Assembly: GCF_902167145.1 (NCBI RefSeq)
Contig: NC_050096.1
Location: 76,814,683-76,878,682, forward strand
From: Zea mays
Lineage: Eukaryota > Streptophyta > Magnoliopsida > Poales > Poaceae
DNA: 64,000 nucleotides
Direction of reading: 5' to 3'
Both the position numbers and the translations under genes were made by a program. Within the stretch, counting starts at the first letter, position 1. Each line of letters begins with the position of its first letter. A model generated the notes under the pieces. The model worked only from the letters and a program-made list of their open reading frames with translations. It was not told where the DNA came from and ran no database searches. Of this stretch, positions 1 through 11,011 are shown one piece after another.

Positions 1-50
1 GAAAAGGGCCTATATTTCATTCCAAGTATCCGTTTTTGGCGATTCATGCC

Positions 51-500
51 AAAGGGGGAGAAAGTATTGGCCCATAGCAAAAGGACCGCACCACCACCCT
101 AATTTTTAAAATTAATGATTTTCAATTGGTAAATTTCAAATTAGTATCTCTTTGTGTTCTAAAGGGGGAGCAAGTAGTATTTTCAAAACTTGATATCTTA
201 AAACCCTCTTGAACACTAAGAGGAGAATTTATTCGAGGGGGAGTTTTTGTTTTAGTCAAGGAAAAGCCTTTGACCATTTTGCAAAAGGACTTTAAAAAGA
301 ATTTGCAAAAACAAAACATGTGGTGCAAGCGTGGTCCAAAATGTTAATAATAAAGAAACAATCCATGCATATCTAGTAAGTAACATTTATTGGCTCAATT
401 CCAAGCAACCTTTGCACTTACATTATGCAAACTAGTTCAATTATGCACTTTTATATTTGCTTTGGTTTGTGTTGGCATCAATCACCAAAAAGGGGGAGAT
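51..500 (+). promoter_or_regulatory. E1 multiple polypurine tracts
   Basis: There are three PPT-like tracts (51-60, 161-170 and 236-243) and the functional one (487-500, AAAAAGGGGGAGAT) abutting the LTR. Iterated PPTs upstream of the 3' LTR are a known Sirevirus hallmark and would prime plus-strand DNA synthesis. No ORF longer than about 70 codons lies in this stretch, so no env-like gene is present here. Confidence 0.8.
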
Positions 501-1789
501 TGAAAGGGAATTAGGCTTACACCTAGTCCCTAATTAATTTTGGTGGTTGAATTGCCCAACACAAATAATTGGACTAACTAGTTTGCTCTAGTGTATAAGT
601 TATACAGGTGCCAAAGGTTCACACTTAGCCAATAAAAAGACCAAGTATTGGGTTCAACAAAAGAGCAAAGGGACAACCGAAGGCACCTCTGGTCTGGCGC
701 ACCGGACTGTCCGGTGTGCCACCGGACATGTCCGGTGCACCAGAGGACTCCAGTGCAAACTCGTCGTCTTCGGGAAAATCCAGAGGCAACTCCACTATAA
801 TTCACCGAACTGTCCGGTGTACACCGGACAGTGTCCGGTGCTCCAAGGAAGAGCGGCCTCAGGAACTCGCCAGCTTCGGGAAACTGCAACGGCTGCTCCG
901 CTATAATTCACCGGACTGTCCGGTGTAACTGCGGGGCAACGGCTACGACGGCGCCAACGGCTACCTGCAGCGTATTTATTGCGCGCCAGCGCGCGCAGAG
1001 GTCAGGCACGCCCATGCTGGCACACCAGACACTCTACAGTACATGTCCGGTGCGCCACCGGACATCCAGGCGGGCCCAGAAGACAGAGCTCCAACGGTCG
1101 GAACCCAACGGCTTTGGTGACGTGGCTGGCGCACCGGACTATCCGGTGTGCACCGGACTGTCCGGTGCACCATACGACAGACAGCCTCCACCAAAATGGC
1201 TAGTTTGGTGGTTGGGGCTATAAATACCCCCAACCACCCCACATTCAAGTCATCCAAGTTTTCCCACTTCAACTACTTACAAGAGCTCTAGCATTCAATT
1301 CTAGACACATCAAAAGTGATCAAATCCTCTCCAAACTCCACACAACGCCCTAGTGATTAGTGAGAGAGATTTGCTTGTGTTCTTTCGAGCTCTTGCGCTT
1401 GGATTGCTTTCTTTCTCTTTGATTCTTCATTGCGATCAAACTCACTTGTAATTGAGGCAAGAGACACCAATCTTGTGGTGATCCTTGTGGGAACTTTGTG
1501 TTCCAAACATTTGAGAAGAGAAAGCTCACTCGGTCCGAGGGACCGTTTGAGAGAGGGAAAGGGTTGAAAGAGACCCGGTCTTTGTGACCACCTCAACGGG
1601 GAGTAGGTTTGCGAGAACCGAACCTCGGTAAAACAAATCCACGTGTCACACTCCTTATTCGCTTGTGATTTGTTTTGCACCCTCTCTCGCGGACTCGATT
1701 ATATTTCTAACTCTAACCCGGCTTGTAGTTGTGATTATTTTTGAGAATTTCAGTTTCACCCTATTCACCCCCCCTCTAGGCGACTTTCA
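501..1789 (+). repeat. E1 3' LTR
   Basis: A 1289-bp LTR with TGAAAG/CTTTCA inverted ends. The U3 holds CACCGGAC-type palindromes between 700 and 1167, then a TATA box (tataaata, 1219-1226). The C-rich end (poly-C near 1768-1774, then ctctagg) is shared in style with the E3 LTR, although most of the U3 differs. Confidence 0.87.
700..1167 (+). repeat. E1 U3 palindrome cluster
   Basis: Several copies of CACCGGACTGTCCGGTG and relatives with arms CACCGGAC/GTCCGGTG around a short variable centre lie between 700 and 1167. Some are decayed by single changes. They sit upstream of the TATA box, which suggests a cis-regulatory role. Confidence 0.8.
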
Positions 1790-2170
1790 GTCTCTAACAA
1801 GCTCATCATATTTCATAGCAAAAGAATTATACTCATTTAAAACTAGGCAATGTTTTTGCTCACGGACATTGGATGTGCCGTCATGGAGCTCATGCAATTT
1901 TAGCCAAATCTCATTAGCAGTTTTCAAGGTAAATACTTGATTAAAAATATCCATGCTAAGAGATTCATACAAGCAATTTTTAGCTCTAGCATTTAAATGA
2001 ATTTCTTTTTCCTCACTCGTGGTGCGTTTCTCGGGATTCTTGAGGGGTTTCATCCCGTCACGAGTGACTCTCCAAACACCTAGATCAACGGCCTCTAGGT
2101 AACAAGCCATTCTAGCACTATAATATGGAAAGTTAGTGCCGTCGAAATGTGGTGGCCTATGGGTATCCAT
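1790..2170 (-). pseudogene. E2 gag fragment (Copia, N-terminus only)
   Basis: About 126 codons read on the minus strand from ATG at 2168-2170. The protein begins MDTHRPPHFDGTNFPYY and has the WLKLHELHDG-type block of Copia gag (DUF4219/UBN2-like). Such Gag N-termini form virus-like particles. The frame is cut at 1790 by insertion of E1, whose LTR supplies a stop just past the junction. The rest of gag-pol must lie left of the window. The reading frame is undamaged up to the junction. Confidence 0.8.
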
Positions 2171-2237
2171 CCCTTCCTCTAAAAAGCGTCGGCTCTTTTA
2201 GCGGTGAAGCTAAAACGTTTCAAATGAGCCAAACCGG

Positions 2238-2249
2238 GCTCTGATACCA
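2238..2249 (-). promoter_or_regulatory. E2 primer binding site (tRNA-iMet)
   Basis: On the minus strand this reads TGGTATCAGAGC, complementary to the 3' end of initiator tRNA-Met. It lies two bases inside the LTR end, the usual Copia arrangement, and fixes the element as minus-strand. Confidence 0.9.
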
Positions 2250-2251
2250 CT

Positions 2252-3615
2252 TGTAGGAAACGGGTGACGCCTAAGAGGGGGGTGAATTAGGACTTCTAAA
2301 ACTTTCACTAAACTAGGCCACAAATAAATCCCTAGAGCAAAACCTATGCAAGTAATCAAACTAGAATGTGCAAACTAGGTTTTGTCTAAGTGTTGCTATC
2401 TCTACCGCAATGGCTAAGTTTCAATCTACACTAAATAAGTATGAATACAAGATTGAAACTTAATTGCTTAATATAAATGCGGAAACTTAAAGAGCAAAGT
2501 AGAGATGCAAACTCTCGTGGATGACGCCGGTATTTTTACCGAGGTATCCGGAACCACGCAAGGTCCCGACTAATCCTCGTTGGTGCCCCTACGCAAAGGG
2601 AAGCCCATGCGAGGGCCAAGCACCACGATCGAGTAACTCCGTAGAGAGCCACGGGCCTTCTCCACGCACAAGTGGTGCTCCGCTTCCGGCTCCTCTCGGA
2701 CGCTCCCCGCCGTCTCCACTATCTAGCTTCCGGCTGAAACGCCGCGGGCCTCGTTCCCTCCGGTACACAGTGGCGGCCGTGACACAAACACGGTTGTCAC
2801 GGTCTCGCAAGACTCTCGCCCCACTCGGTACAATTACAACGACTCACGCAAGAGCTGAGGGATTGTGTGGTTTTACAAAACTCACTCAACTAACTAGGGT
2901 TCACCTAGAGCAAGTGCTAAAGCGGTCTAACTAACCTAAGCACTTCGCAAAGCCCTACGCTAATCACCGAGTGATTCTATTAAGCACTTGGGTGTTTGAG
3001 CTCTTGGAAATGTGCACTATATGCCTTGGTATGTTGCTTGGGCTCCCACACCTTCAAATGGCCGGTTGGGTGAAGTATATATAGGCCCCAACTCCAAAAT
3101 AGCCGTTGGAGAAAAGCTGTAGTTCTTTGCGGCACACCGGACAGTCCGGTGGTGCACCGGACAGTCTGGTGGTGCACCGGGCAGCGCACTGTAGCCTGTC
3201 CGGTGTGCCTAGCCGTTGCTCTGTCAGAGTAGGTGACCGTTGGCGCCGCAGGCTTTTCCACACCGGACAGTCCAGTGGTCTTCTCTCTGGGTGCCACCTG
3301 GAACTAGCCGTTGGGCTGGAGTTCCCTGGTGCACCAGACAGTCCGGCGTGTGGGCACCGGACAGTCCAGTGTGCCACCGGACAGTCCGGTGCGCCTTCGC
3401 ACAGACAGTCCGCAGCAGCACACTTGGACTCTTCTTGGATCTTCTTAATGTCTTCTTTTGAGGTGTTGCTCTCCTCAATTCCTTAGTCCAAGTAAATCTT
3501 GTATCCTGTGAACTACAAACACAAACACTAGAAAACTTATTAGTTCACGGATTGTGTTGTTCATCAAACACCAAAACTCAATTAGCCAAATGGCCCGGGG
3601 TCCATTTTCCTTACA
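2252..3615 (-). repeat. E2 5' LTR (minus strand)
   Basis: A 1364-bp LTR. Read on the minus strand it starts TGTAAGG and ends CCTACA, followed by the PBS. It carries CACCGGAC/GTCCGGTG palindromes (about 3133-3395) and a TATA box (tatata around 3077-3083, minus). I do not recognise the family with certainty. The palindromes and tRNA-iMet PBS place it near the Sirevirus group. The five bases after it on the plus strand (agtga, 3616-3620) are one expected TSD copy; the partner is outside the window. Confidence 0.8.
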
Positions 3616-4104
3616 AGTGACATCAAAATTTTTAAGTTGAGCTGTAGCACAAATTTGGAAAGCATAGTATTTTTCTAGGGTAATCAAGGAATACAGTTGG
3701 TAAATCTAGAAAATCCTTAATTAGGTAAATCCCATCAAATTATGCAGTATATTCAAAAAGTAAACATTATTATATGCATTAATTAGGTACAAATAGAATA
3801 TGCAGGGGGAGAATCCACTTGCCTTGCTCAAAAGTGTCCTGCGGTTCGTCCTCACACAAATTCGAATCCTCTACCACACAATCAGCTTCTAATAACGTCG
3901 TACGTTGCCATACAAAGAGAAAACATACACCAATAAATAAACATACACCATTCAACAAACAATGAAACATACGCTTTACAAATTATACTTGTAAAAGAAA
4001 AACATTCCAAAAAGAAAACTTAATTTGTAACTATAAAATAAAACACATCAACGATCATCTCATTTGCTACGACATAACATACTATTTATTTTGTTTGCAT
4101 ATTT
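3616..4104. other. AT-rich target DNA left of E3
   Basis: AT-rich sequence without a convincing ORF. It is continuous with 13054 onward once E3 and one TSD copy are removed. No gene seen. Confidence 0.5.
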
Positions 4105-4109
4105 CACTT
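4105..4109 (+). repeat. E3 left target-site duplication (cactt)
   Basis: The pentamer cactt directly before the 5' LTR is repeated at 13049-13053 directly after the 3' LTR. It shows that E3 is one complete insertion. Confidence 0.95.
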
Positions 4110-4342
4110 TGAAAGGGAAATGTGCCCTTGGGCCATTTCTAAGTATTTTGGTGATTTAGTGCCCAACACAAGTGCCTAAGTGTAAAATGGTGAACAAAGT
4201 ACAAATCAAGGATAAAGGTATGTTTCTCAGACTTAGTACATTGTTTTATGGACTAATGTATTGTGTCTAAGTGCTGGAAACAGGAAAAATCCAATTGGAA
4301 ATGTCTTGGCTCGAGCAGCCAAGACTCTGCTGAGTCTGGGAG

Positions 4343-4693
4343 CACCGGACTGTCCGGTGGTGCACCGGACAGTGTCCGGTGCGCCAGGCTGGTTGGTGCG
4401 AACTGGCCGCTCTCGGAAAATTCACCGGCAACGTACGGCTATAATTCACCGGACTGTCCGGTGTGCACCGGACTGTCCGGTGAGCCAACGGTCGGCTGGG
4501 CCAACGGTCGGCCGCGCGATCTGCGCGGGACACGTGGCCGAGCCAACGGCTAGAAGGGGGCACCGGACTGTCCGGTGTGCACCGGACATGTCCGGTGCGC
4601 CAAAGGCTCCAAGTCAGCCAACGGTCGGCTTCGCCATTTAAGGAAGGAAATCGGGCACCGGACAGTGTCCGGTGTGCACCGGACTGTCTGGTG
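4343..4693 (+). repeat. E3 U3 palindrome pairs
   Basis: Eight palindromes in four tandem pairs: 4343-4359 with 4363-4381, 4447-4463 with 4466-4482, 4561-4577 with 4580-4597, and 4656-4674 with 4677-4693. Arms are CACCGGAC and GTCCGGTG; the centre is 1, 2 or 3 bases. Members of a pair lie 2-3 bases apart. The last copy has one arm mismatch. The same set occurs in the 3' LTR at about 12032-12382. Confidence 0.9.
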
Positions 4694-4761
4694 CGCCAGT
4701 CGACAGAAGGCAAGATCAGCCTTCCAGATTTGCTCTCAACGGCTCCTAGCTGCCTTGGGGC

Positions 4762-4768
4762 TATAAAA
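4762..4768 (+). promoter_or_regulatory. E3 5' LTR TATA box
   Basis: The sequence tataaaa follows the palindrome cluster and is preserved in the 3' LTR at about 12451. Its place after U3 and before the gag leader fits the core promoter. Confidence 0.75.
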
Positions 4769-5362
4769 GGGACCCCTAAGCGCATGGAGGAGCACACCAA
4801 GCATTCCTACAACATTCCTAAGCACCAAGACATCGATTCCGCGCATTTGGTTCATTGTGATAGCATCTAGAGCTCTTGTTGAGTTGTGAACTCATTGAGT
4901 TGTGTTGCGAGCTCTTGTTGCGACGTGTGTGCGTGCTGTTGCTTTGATTTTGAGTCTTGTGTGCGTTGCTAGTTCCTCCCTTACTCCGTATTTCTTTGTG
5001 AATCTCAAGTGTAAGGGCGAGAGGCTCCAAGTTGTGGAGATTCCTCGCAAACGGGATATTGAAAGGCAAAGCAAAACACCGTGGTATTCAAGTTGGTCTT
5101 TGGACCGCTTGAGAGGGGTTGATTGCAACCCTCGTCCGTTGGGACGCCACAACGTGGAGTAGGCAAGCGTTGGTCTTGGCCGAACCACGGGATAAACCAC
5201 TGTGTCATCTCTGTGTTTGATCTCTTGTGGTATTGTGTTTTGTTGAGACTCCTCTCCAGCCACTTGGTATTAACTGTGCTAACGCTTAATCAAAGTTTTG
5301 TGGCTTGAGTTTTTAAGTTTTACAGGATCACCTATTCACCCCCCCCTCTAGGTGCTCTCAAT

Positions 5363-5374
5363 TGGTATCAAAGC
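5363..5374 (+). promoter_or_regulatory. E3 primer binding site
   Basis: TGGTATCAAAGC lies two bases after the 5' LTR. It matches the tRNA-iMet complement TGGTATCAGAGC except for G to A at the ninth base. Confidence 0.88.
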
Positions 5375-5409
5375 CGTTCTCTTCAAGAAGGGACTAATCG
5401 CCCGAAGAG

Positions 5410-7797
5410 ATGGATCCTAAGGGGAAGGGAATCGTGATCAACGACAAGGAGAAGGAGTCCATCGTCAACGAGCCAAAGGATGACAAACCTACTGACTCGG
5501 GCTCGGGCCACAAGCGCAAAGATGGGAAGAAGAAGAAGACAAAGCGCATCAAGGAGATCGTCTACTACGACGATAGCGATGAGTCTACTTCTTCCCAAAA
5601 GGACGACGACAACGACTACAGGAAGACGGTCAATTCGAACTTTTCATTTGATTATTCTCGTATTCCACATAGTTCGAATTCGCATTTGCTTTCCATTCCT
5701 CTTGGCAAACCTCCACACTTCGATGGGGAGGACTACGGATTTTGGAGTCACAAAATGCGTAGTCACTTATTCTCTCTCCATCCAAGCATCTGGGAGATTG
5801 TAGAGAATGGAATGAAATTTGATAGCTCGGATAGCCCTATGCTTATAAATGAACAAATCCATAGAAATGCACAAGCTACTACTGTTCTATTAGCATCTTT
5901 GTGCAGGGAAGAATACAATAAGGTGAGCGGCTTGGACAATGCCAAGCAGATATGGGACACCCTCAAGATCTCTCACGAGGGGAACGACATCACCATGCTC
6001 ACTAAAATGGAGTTGGTGGAGGGCGAGCTTGGACGATTCGCAATGATAAGGGGAGAGGAGCCAACCCAAACTTACAACCGGCTCAAGACCCTTATCAACA
6101 AAATAAGGAGCTACGGAAGCACGCGATGGACGGACCACGACGTCGTCCGCCTAATGCTAAGGTCCTTTACCGTTCTTGATCCTCATCTCGTAAACAATAT
6201 TCGTGAGAATCCCAGGTACACGACGATGACGCCCGAGGAAGTACTCGGAAAATTCGTAAGCGGGCGGATGATGATCAAGGAGGCGAGATACGTCGACGAC
6301 GCTCTAAACGGTCCAATCAATGAGCCTCAACCTCTTGCTCTCAAGGCAACAAGAAGCAAGGAGATGCTACCTAGCAAGGTGGCACAAATTGAGGCGGTCA
6401 GACTTAATGATGAAGAGATGGCTCTCATCATCAAGAGATTCAAGACGGCGCTAAAAGGCCGCAAGGGGCAGCCAAGCAAGACCAAGACAAAGGGGAAGTG
6501 CTCATGCTTCAAATGTGGTAAGCTTGGTCATTTTATTGCTAACTGTCCCGACAATGATAGTGATCAGGATCAAGGGAACAAGAGGGAGAAGAAGAAGAAC
6601 TATAAGAAGGCAAAGGGCGAGGCGCATCTAGGCAAGGAGTGGGACTCGGACTGCTCCTCTTCCGACTCCGACAATGAAGGACTCGCCGCCACCGCCTTCA
6701 ACAAGTCATCTCTCTTCCCCAACGAGCGTCACACATGCCTTATGGCAAGGGAGAAGAAGGTGAGTACTCGAGACTCCACTTATGCTTCTTCTAGTGATGA
6801 TGAGTCTAGTGATGATGATGACATAGACTATTCATGCTTATTCAAGGGCTTAGATAGATCTAAGATAGATAAGATAAATGAATTGATTGATGCCCTAAAT
6901 GATAAGAATAGGCTACTAGAAAAGCAAGAGGACCTTTTATATGAAGAACATGATAAGTTTGTAGAAGCACAAAAATCTCTTGCTCTAGAAATCAAAAGGA
7001 ATGAAGTGCTCTCTAGTGAATTATCTTCTTGTCATGAAACCATTGCTACTTTAAAAAGTGTTAATGATGATTTAAATGCTAAACTAGAAGTAGCTAGTAA
7101 ATCTAGTTCTTATGTAGAACATGTTACAATCTGTAAGAGGTGTAAAGATTTCGATGTTGATGCTTGTAGTGATCATTTAGTTTCAATTTCCAAATTAAAT
7201 GAGGAATTGGCTAGTCTTAATGCCCAACTTAAGACTAGCAAGAATGAATTTGATAAGCTGAAATTTGCAAGGGATGCCTACACGATTGGTAGACACCCCT
7301 CAATTAAGGATGGACTTGGCTACAAGAGGGAAGCCAAGGACTTGACAAGCCATAAGGCTCCTATCTCCGCCAAGGAGAAAGGGAAGGCTCCTATGGTTAG
7401 TAGTACTAAAAGGAACCATGCTTTTATGTATCATGATAGGAGACAAACTAGAAATGCTTATAGGAGTTATAATGCTTATGATGATTTTGACTCTCATGCC
7501 ATGTTTGGTTCTAGTTCTTCCTATATGCATGGTAGAAATATGTCTGGGAGAAATGCTATTCATCATGTGCCTAGAAAGAATATTATTCATGCTCCTAGGA
7601 AAGTAGTGAATGAACCTTCTACAATTTATTGTGCTTTAAATGCTTCCTTTGCTATTTGTAGAAAGGATAGGAAAATAGTTGCTAGGAAGTTAGGGGCAAA
7701 ATGCAAGGGAGACAAAACTTGCATTTGGGTCCCTAAGGATATTTGCACTAACCTTGTAGGACCCAACATGAGTTGGGTACCTAAGACCCAAGCCTAA
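5410..7797 (+). CDS. Sirevirus Gag (E3)
   Basis: A 795-residue capsid protein that packages element RNA in cytoplasmic virus-like particles. Start chosen is the first ATG after the PBS, 50 bases past the LTR. Order: a charged Lys/Asp/Glu-rich N-terminus (1-75), the Copia gag block with [12 protein letters not shown] near residue 100 and following helices (UBN2-like, about 100-270), a CCHC zinc knuckle at 366-379 ([14 protein letters not shown]), an acidic Ser/Asp stretch (about 415-475), a long coiled coil (about 485-625) and a basic C-terminus. It is far longer than ordinary Copia Gag; long coiled-coil Gags are typical of Sireviruses. No internal stop. It ends TAA with pol open in the +1 frame across the last codons. 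Confidence 0.93.
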   Translation: MDPKGKGIVINDKEKESIVNEPKDDKPTDSGSGHKRKDGKKKKTKRIKEIVYYDDSDESTSSQKDDDNDYRKTVNSNFSFDYSRIPHSSNSHLLSIPLGKPPHFDGEDYGFWSHKMRSHLFSLHPSIWEIVENGMKFDSSDSPMLINEQIHRNAQATTVLLASLCREEYNKVSGLDNAKQIWDTLKISHEGNDITMLTKMELVEGELGRFAMIRGEEPTQTYNRLKTLINKIRSYGSTRWTDHDVVRLMLRSFTVLDPHLVNNIRENPRYTTMTPEEVLGKFVSGRMMIKEARYVDDALNGPINEPQPLALKATRSKEMLPSKVAQIEAVRLNDEEMALIIKRFKTALKGRKGQPSKTKTKGKCSCFKCGKLGHFIANCPDNDSDQDQGNKREKKKNYKKAKGEAHLGKEWDSDCSSSDSDNEGLAATAFNKSSLFPNERHTCLMAREKKVSTRDSTYASSSDDESSDDDDIDYSCLFKGLDRSKIDKINELIDALNDKNRLLEKQEDLLYEEHDKFVEAQKSLALEIKRNEVLSSELSSCHETIATLKSVNDDLNAKLEVASKSSSYVEHVTICKRCKDFDVDACSDHLVSISKLNEELASLNAQLKTSKNEFDKLKFARDAYTIGRHPSIKDGLGYKREAKDLTSHKAPISAKEKGKAPMVSSTKRNHAFMYHDRRQTRNAYRSYNAYDDFDSHAMFGSSSSYMHGRNMSGRNAIHHVPRKNIIHAPRKVVNEPSTIYCALNASFAICRKDRKIVARKLGAKCKGDKTCIWVPKDICTNLVGPNMSWVPKTQA

Positions 7798-7804
7798 ATT
7801 TGCC

Positions 7805-10800
7805 TTGCAGGTTTATGCATCCGGGGGTTCAAGCTGGATTATCGACAGCGGATGCACAAACCATATGACGGGGGAGAAGAAGATGTTCACCTCCTACGTC
7901 AAGAATAAGGATTCCCAAGATTCAATTATATTCGGTGATGGGAATCAAGGCAAGGTAAAAGGGTTAGGTAAAATTGCAATTTCTAATGAGCACTCTATCT
8001 CCAATGTGTTTTTAGTTGAGTCTCTTGGTTACAATTTGCTATCTGTTAGTCAACTATGCAATATGGGATATAATTGTCTTTTTACAAATGTAGAAGTGTC
8101 TGTCTTTAGAAGAAGTGATGGTTCACTAGCCTTTAAGGGTGTATTAGACAGCAAGCTTTACTTAGTTGATTTTGCAAAAGAAGAGGCCGGTCTAGATGCA
8201 TGCTTAATTGCTAAGACTAGCATGGGTTGGCTGTGGCATCGCCGCTTAGCACATGTGGGGATGAAGAACCTTCACAAGCTTCTAAAGGGAGAACACGTGA
8301 TAGGTTTGACTAACGTACAATTCGAAAAAGATAGACCTTGTGCAGCTTGTCAGGCAGGTAAACAGGTGGGAGGAGCGCATCACAGCAAGAATGTGATGAC
8401 CACATCAAGACCCCTGGAGCTGCTACATATGGACCTCTTCGGACCCGTCGCCTATCTAAGCATAGGAGGAAGTAAGTACGGTTTAGTTATTGTTGATGAC
8501 TTTTCCCGCTTCACTTGGGTGTTCTTTTTGCAGGATAAGTCTGAAACCCAAGGGACCCTCAAGCGCTTCCTCAGGAGAGCTCAAAATGAGTTTGAGCTCA
8601 AGGTGAAGAAGATAAGGAGCGACAACGGGTCCGAGTTCAAGAACCTTCAAGTGGAGGAGTTCCTTGAGGAGGAAGGGATCAAGCACGAGTTCTCCGCTCC
8701 CTACACACCACAGCAAAATGGTGTGGTAGAGAGGAAGAACAGGACGCTAATCGATATGGCGAGGACGATGCTTGGAGAATTCAAGACCCCCGAGCGTTTT
8801 TGGTCGGAAGCCGTGAACACGGCTTGCCACGCCATCAACAGGGTCTACCTTCATCGCCTCCTCAAGAAGACTTCGTATGAGCTACTAACCGGTAACAAAC
8901 CCAATGTATCTTACTTTCGTGTATTTGGGAGCAGGTGCTACATTCTAGTGAAGAAGGGTAGAAATTCTAAATTTGCTCCCAAAGCTGTAAAAGGGTTTTT
9001 GTTAGGTTATGACTCAAATACAAAGGCGTATAGAGTCTTCAACAAATCATTGGGTTTGGTTGAAGTCTCTAGCGACGTTGTATTTGATGAGACTAATGGC
9101 TCTCCAAGAGAGCAAGTTGTTGATTGTGATGATGTAGATGAAGAAGATGTTCCGACGGCCGCTATACGAACCATGGCGATTGGAGAAGTACGGCCACAGG
9201 AACAAGATGAACGAGATCAACCTTCTTCCTCAACAACGGTGCATCCCCCAACTCAAGACGATGAACAGGTTCATCAAAAGGAGGCGTGTAATCAAGGGGG
9301 AGCACAAGATGATCACGTGATGGAGGAAGAAGCGCAACCAGCACCTCCAACCCAAGTTCGAGCGACGATCCAAAGGGATCATCCCGTCGACCAGATTCTG
9401 GGTGATATTAGCAAGGGAGTAACTACTCGGTCTCGATTAGTTAATTTTTGTGAACATTACTCCTTTGTCTCTTCTATTGAGCCTTTCAGGGTAGAAGAGG
9501 CCTTACTAGATCCGGACTGGGTGTTGGCCATGCAAGAGGAGCTCAACAACTTCAAAAGGAATGAAGTTTGGACGCTGGTGCCTCGTCCTAAGCAAAATGT
9601 TGTGGGAACCAAGTGGGTGTTCCGCAACAAACAAGACGAGCACGGAGTGGTGACAAGGAACAAGGCTCGACTTGTGGCAAAAGGTTATGCCCAAGTCGCA
9701 GGTTTGGACTTTGAGGAGACCTTTGCTCTTGTGGCTAGGCTAGAGTCCATTCGTATTTTGCTAGCATATGCCGCTCACCATTCTTTCAGGTTGTTCCAAA
9801 TGGATGTGAAGAGCGCTTTCCTCAACGGGCCAATCAAGGAGGAGGTGTACGTAGAGCAACCTCCTGGCTTTGAGGATGAACGGTACCCCGACCACGTGTG
9901 TAAGCTCTCTAAGGCGCTCTATGGACTTAAGCAAGCCCCAAGAGCATGGTATGAATGCCTTAGAGATTTCTTAATTGCTAATGCTTTCAAGGTTGGGAAA
10001 GCCGATCCAACTCTTTTCACTAAGACTTGCGATGGTGATCTTTTTGTGTGCCAAATTTATGTCGATGACATAATATTTGGTTCTACTAACCAAAAGTCTT
10101 GTGAAGAGTTTAGCAGGGTGATGACGCAGAAATTCGAGATGTCGATGATGGGCGAGTTGAACTACTTCCTTGGGTTCCAAGTGAAGCAACTCAAGGACGG
10201 GACCTTCATCTCCCAAACGAAGTATACGCAAGATTTGCTAAAGCGGTTTGGAATGAAGGACGCCAAGCCCGCTAAGACGCCGATGGGAACTGACGGACAC
10301 ACCGACCTCAACAAAGGAGGTAAGTCCGTTGATCAAAAAGCATACCGGTCCATGATAGGTTCTTTGCTTTATTTATGTGCTAGTAGACCGGATATTATGC
10401 TTAGCGTATGCATGTGTGCTAGATTTCAATCCGATCCTAAGGAGTGTCACTTAGTGGCTGTGAAGCGGATTCTTAGATATTTAGTCACTATGCCTTGCTT
10501 CGGGATCTGGTATCCAAAGGGGTCTAACTTTGACTTGATTGGGTACTCAGATTCCGACTATGCTGGATGTAAGGTCGATAGGAAGAGTACATCGGGGACG
10601 TGCCAATTCTTAGGAAGGTCCCTGGTGTCATGGAACTCTAAGAAACAAACTTCCGTTGCCCTATCTACCGCTGAGGCCGAATATGTTGCCGCAGGACAGT
10701 GTTGCGCGCAACTACTTTGGATGAGGCAAACCCTCAGGGACTTTGGCTACAATCTGAGCAAAGTCCCACTCTTATGTGATAATGAGAGTGCTATCCGCAT

Positions 10801-11011
10801 GGCGGAAAATCCTGTTGAACACAGCCGCACAAAGCACATAGACATCCGGCATCACTTTTTGAGAGACCACCAGCAAAAGGGAGATATCGAAGTGTTTCAT
10901 GTTAGCACCGAGAACCAGCTAGCCGATATCTTTACCAAGCCTCTAGATGAGAAGACCTTTTGCAGGTTGCGTAGTGAGCTAAATGTCCTAGATTCGCGGA
11001 ACTTAGATTGA
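7805..11011 (+). CDS. Sirevirus Pol: PR-IN-RT-RNase H (E3)
   Basis: About 1068 codons without a stop. The frame is open from 7772, overlapping gag by 26 bases in the +1 frame. There is no ATG at the front (7805 is TTG), so expression probably needs frameshifting, splicing or read-through. Aspartic protease: WIIDSG with D14. GAG-pre-integrase zinc region: WHRRLAH ... CAAC (about 148-187). Integrase triad D210, D273 and E309, with exactly 35 residues between the last two. Reverse transcriptase: YVDD at 752-755. RNase H: about 880-1020, including LSTAEAEY and the [10 protein letters not shown] block. It would process Gag-Pol, copy RNA and integrate cDNA. One oddity is Leu at about 642 in FALVAR, where Copia RTs usually have FAPVAR. 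Confidence 0.93.
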   Translation: MQVYASGGSSWIIDSGCTNHMTGEKKMFTSYVKNKDSQDSIIFGDGNQGKVKGLGKIAISNEHSISNVFLVESLGYNLLSVSQLCNMGYNCLFTNVEVSVFRRSDGSLAFKGVLDSKLYLVDFAKEEAGLDACLIAKTSMGWLWHRRLAHVGMKNLHKLLKGEHVIGLTNVQFEKDRPCAACQAGKQVGGAHHSKNVMTTSRPLELLHMDLFGPVAYLSIGGSKYGLVIVDDFSRFTWVFFLQDKSETQGTLKRFLRRAQNEFELKVKKIRSDNGSEFKNLQVEEFLEEEGIKHEFSAPYTPQQNGVVERKNRTLIDMARTMLGEFKTPERFWSEAVNTACHAINRVYLHRLLKKTSYELLTGNKPNVSYFRVFGSRCYILVKKGRNSKFAPKAVKGFLLGYDSNTKAYRVFNKSLGLVEVSSDVVFDETNGSPREQVVDCDDVDEEDVPTAAIRTMAIGEVRPQEQDERDQPSSSTTVHPPTQDDEQVHQKEACNQGGAQDDHVMEEEAQPAPPTQVRATIQRDHPVDQILGDISKGVTTRSRLVNFCEHYSFVSSIEPFRVEEALLDPDWVLAMQEELNNFKRNEVWTLVPRPKQNVVGTKWVFRNKQDEHGVVTRNKARLVAKGYAQVAGLDFEETFALVARLESIRILLAYAAHHSFRLFQMDVKSAFLNGPIKEEVYVEQPPGFEDERYPDHVCKLSKALYGLKQAPRAWYECLRDFLIANAFKVGKADPTLFTKTCDGDLFVCQIYVDDIIFGSTNQKSCEEFSRVMTQKFEMSMMGELNYFLGFQVKQLKDGTFISQTKYTQDLLKRFGMKDAKPAKTPMGTDGHTDLNKGGKSVDQKAYRSMIGSLLYLCASRPDIMLSVCMCARFQSDPKECHLVAVKRILRYLVTMPCFGIWYPKGSNFDLIGYSDSDYAGCKVDRKSTSGTCQFLGRSLVSWNSKKQTSVALSTAEAEYVAAGQCCAQLLWMRQTLRDFGYNLSKVPLLCDNESAIRMAENPVEHSRTKHIDIRHHFLRDHQQKGDIEVFHVSTENQLADIFTKPLDEKTFCRLRSELNVLDSRNLD

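Larger units (their letters stand above)
1..1789 (+). mobile_element. E1: 3' end of an Opie-like Sirevirus (Copia)
   Basis: This is the 3' non-coding part of the internal region (1-500) plus a complete 3' LTR (501-1789) of a plus-strand Copia element. The 5' part lies outside the window. The LTR starts TGAAAGGG after a polypurine tract and ends CTTTCA. The next five bases, gtctc (1790-1794), should be the right TSD copy. Repeated AAAGGGGGAG tracts, LTR palindromes and LTR length identify the Sirevirus lineage. The name Opie is from memory of the LTR start. The element lies inside the gag of E2, so it is younger than E2. Confidence 0.88.
4110..5360 (+). repeat. E3 5' LTR
   Basis: A 1251-bp LTR, TGAAAG at the start and CTCTCA at the end. 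U3 carries four palindrome pairs, a TATA box at 4762-4768, and a C-run just before the end. It drives transcription of the element. Confidence 0.95.

Noticed and set aside
4343..4693. CRISPR-like array
   Set aside because: Repeats are short palindromes without uniform spacers, in a plant LTR promoter.
4267..4800. 177-codon minus frame in the E3 LTR, repeated at 11956-12489
   Set aside because: Open because of the repeated palindromes; composition follows the repeats.
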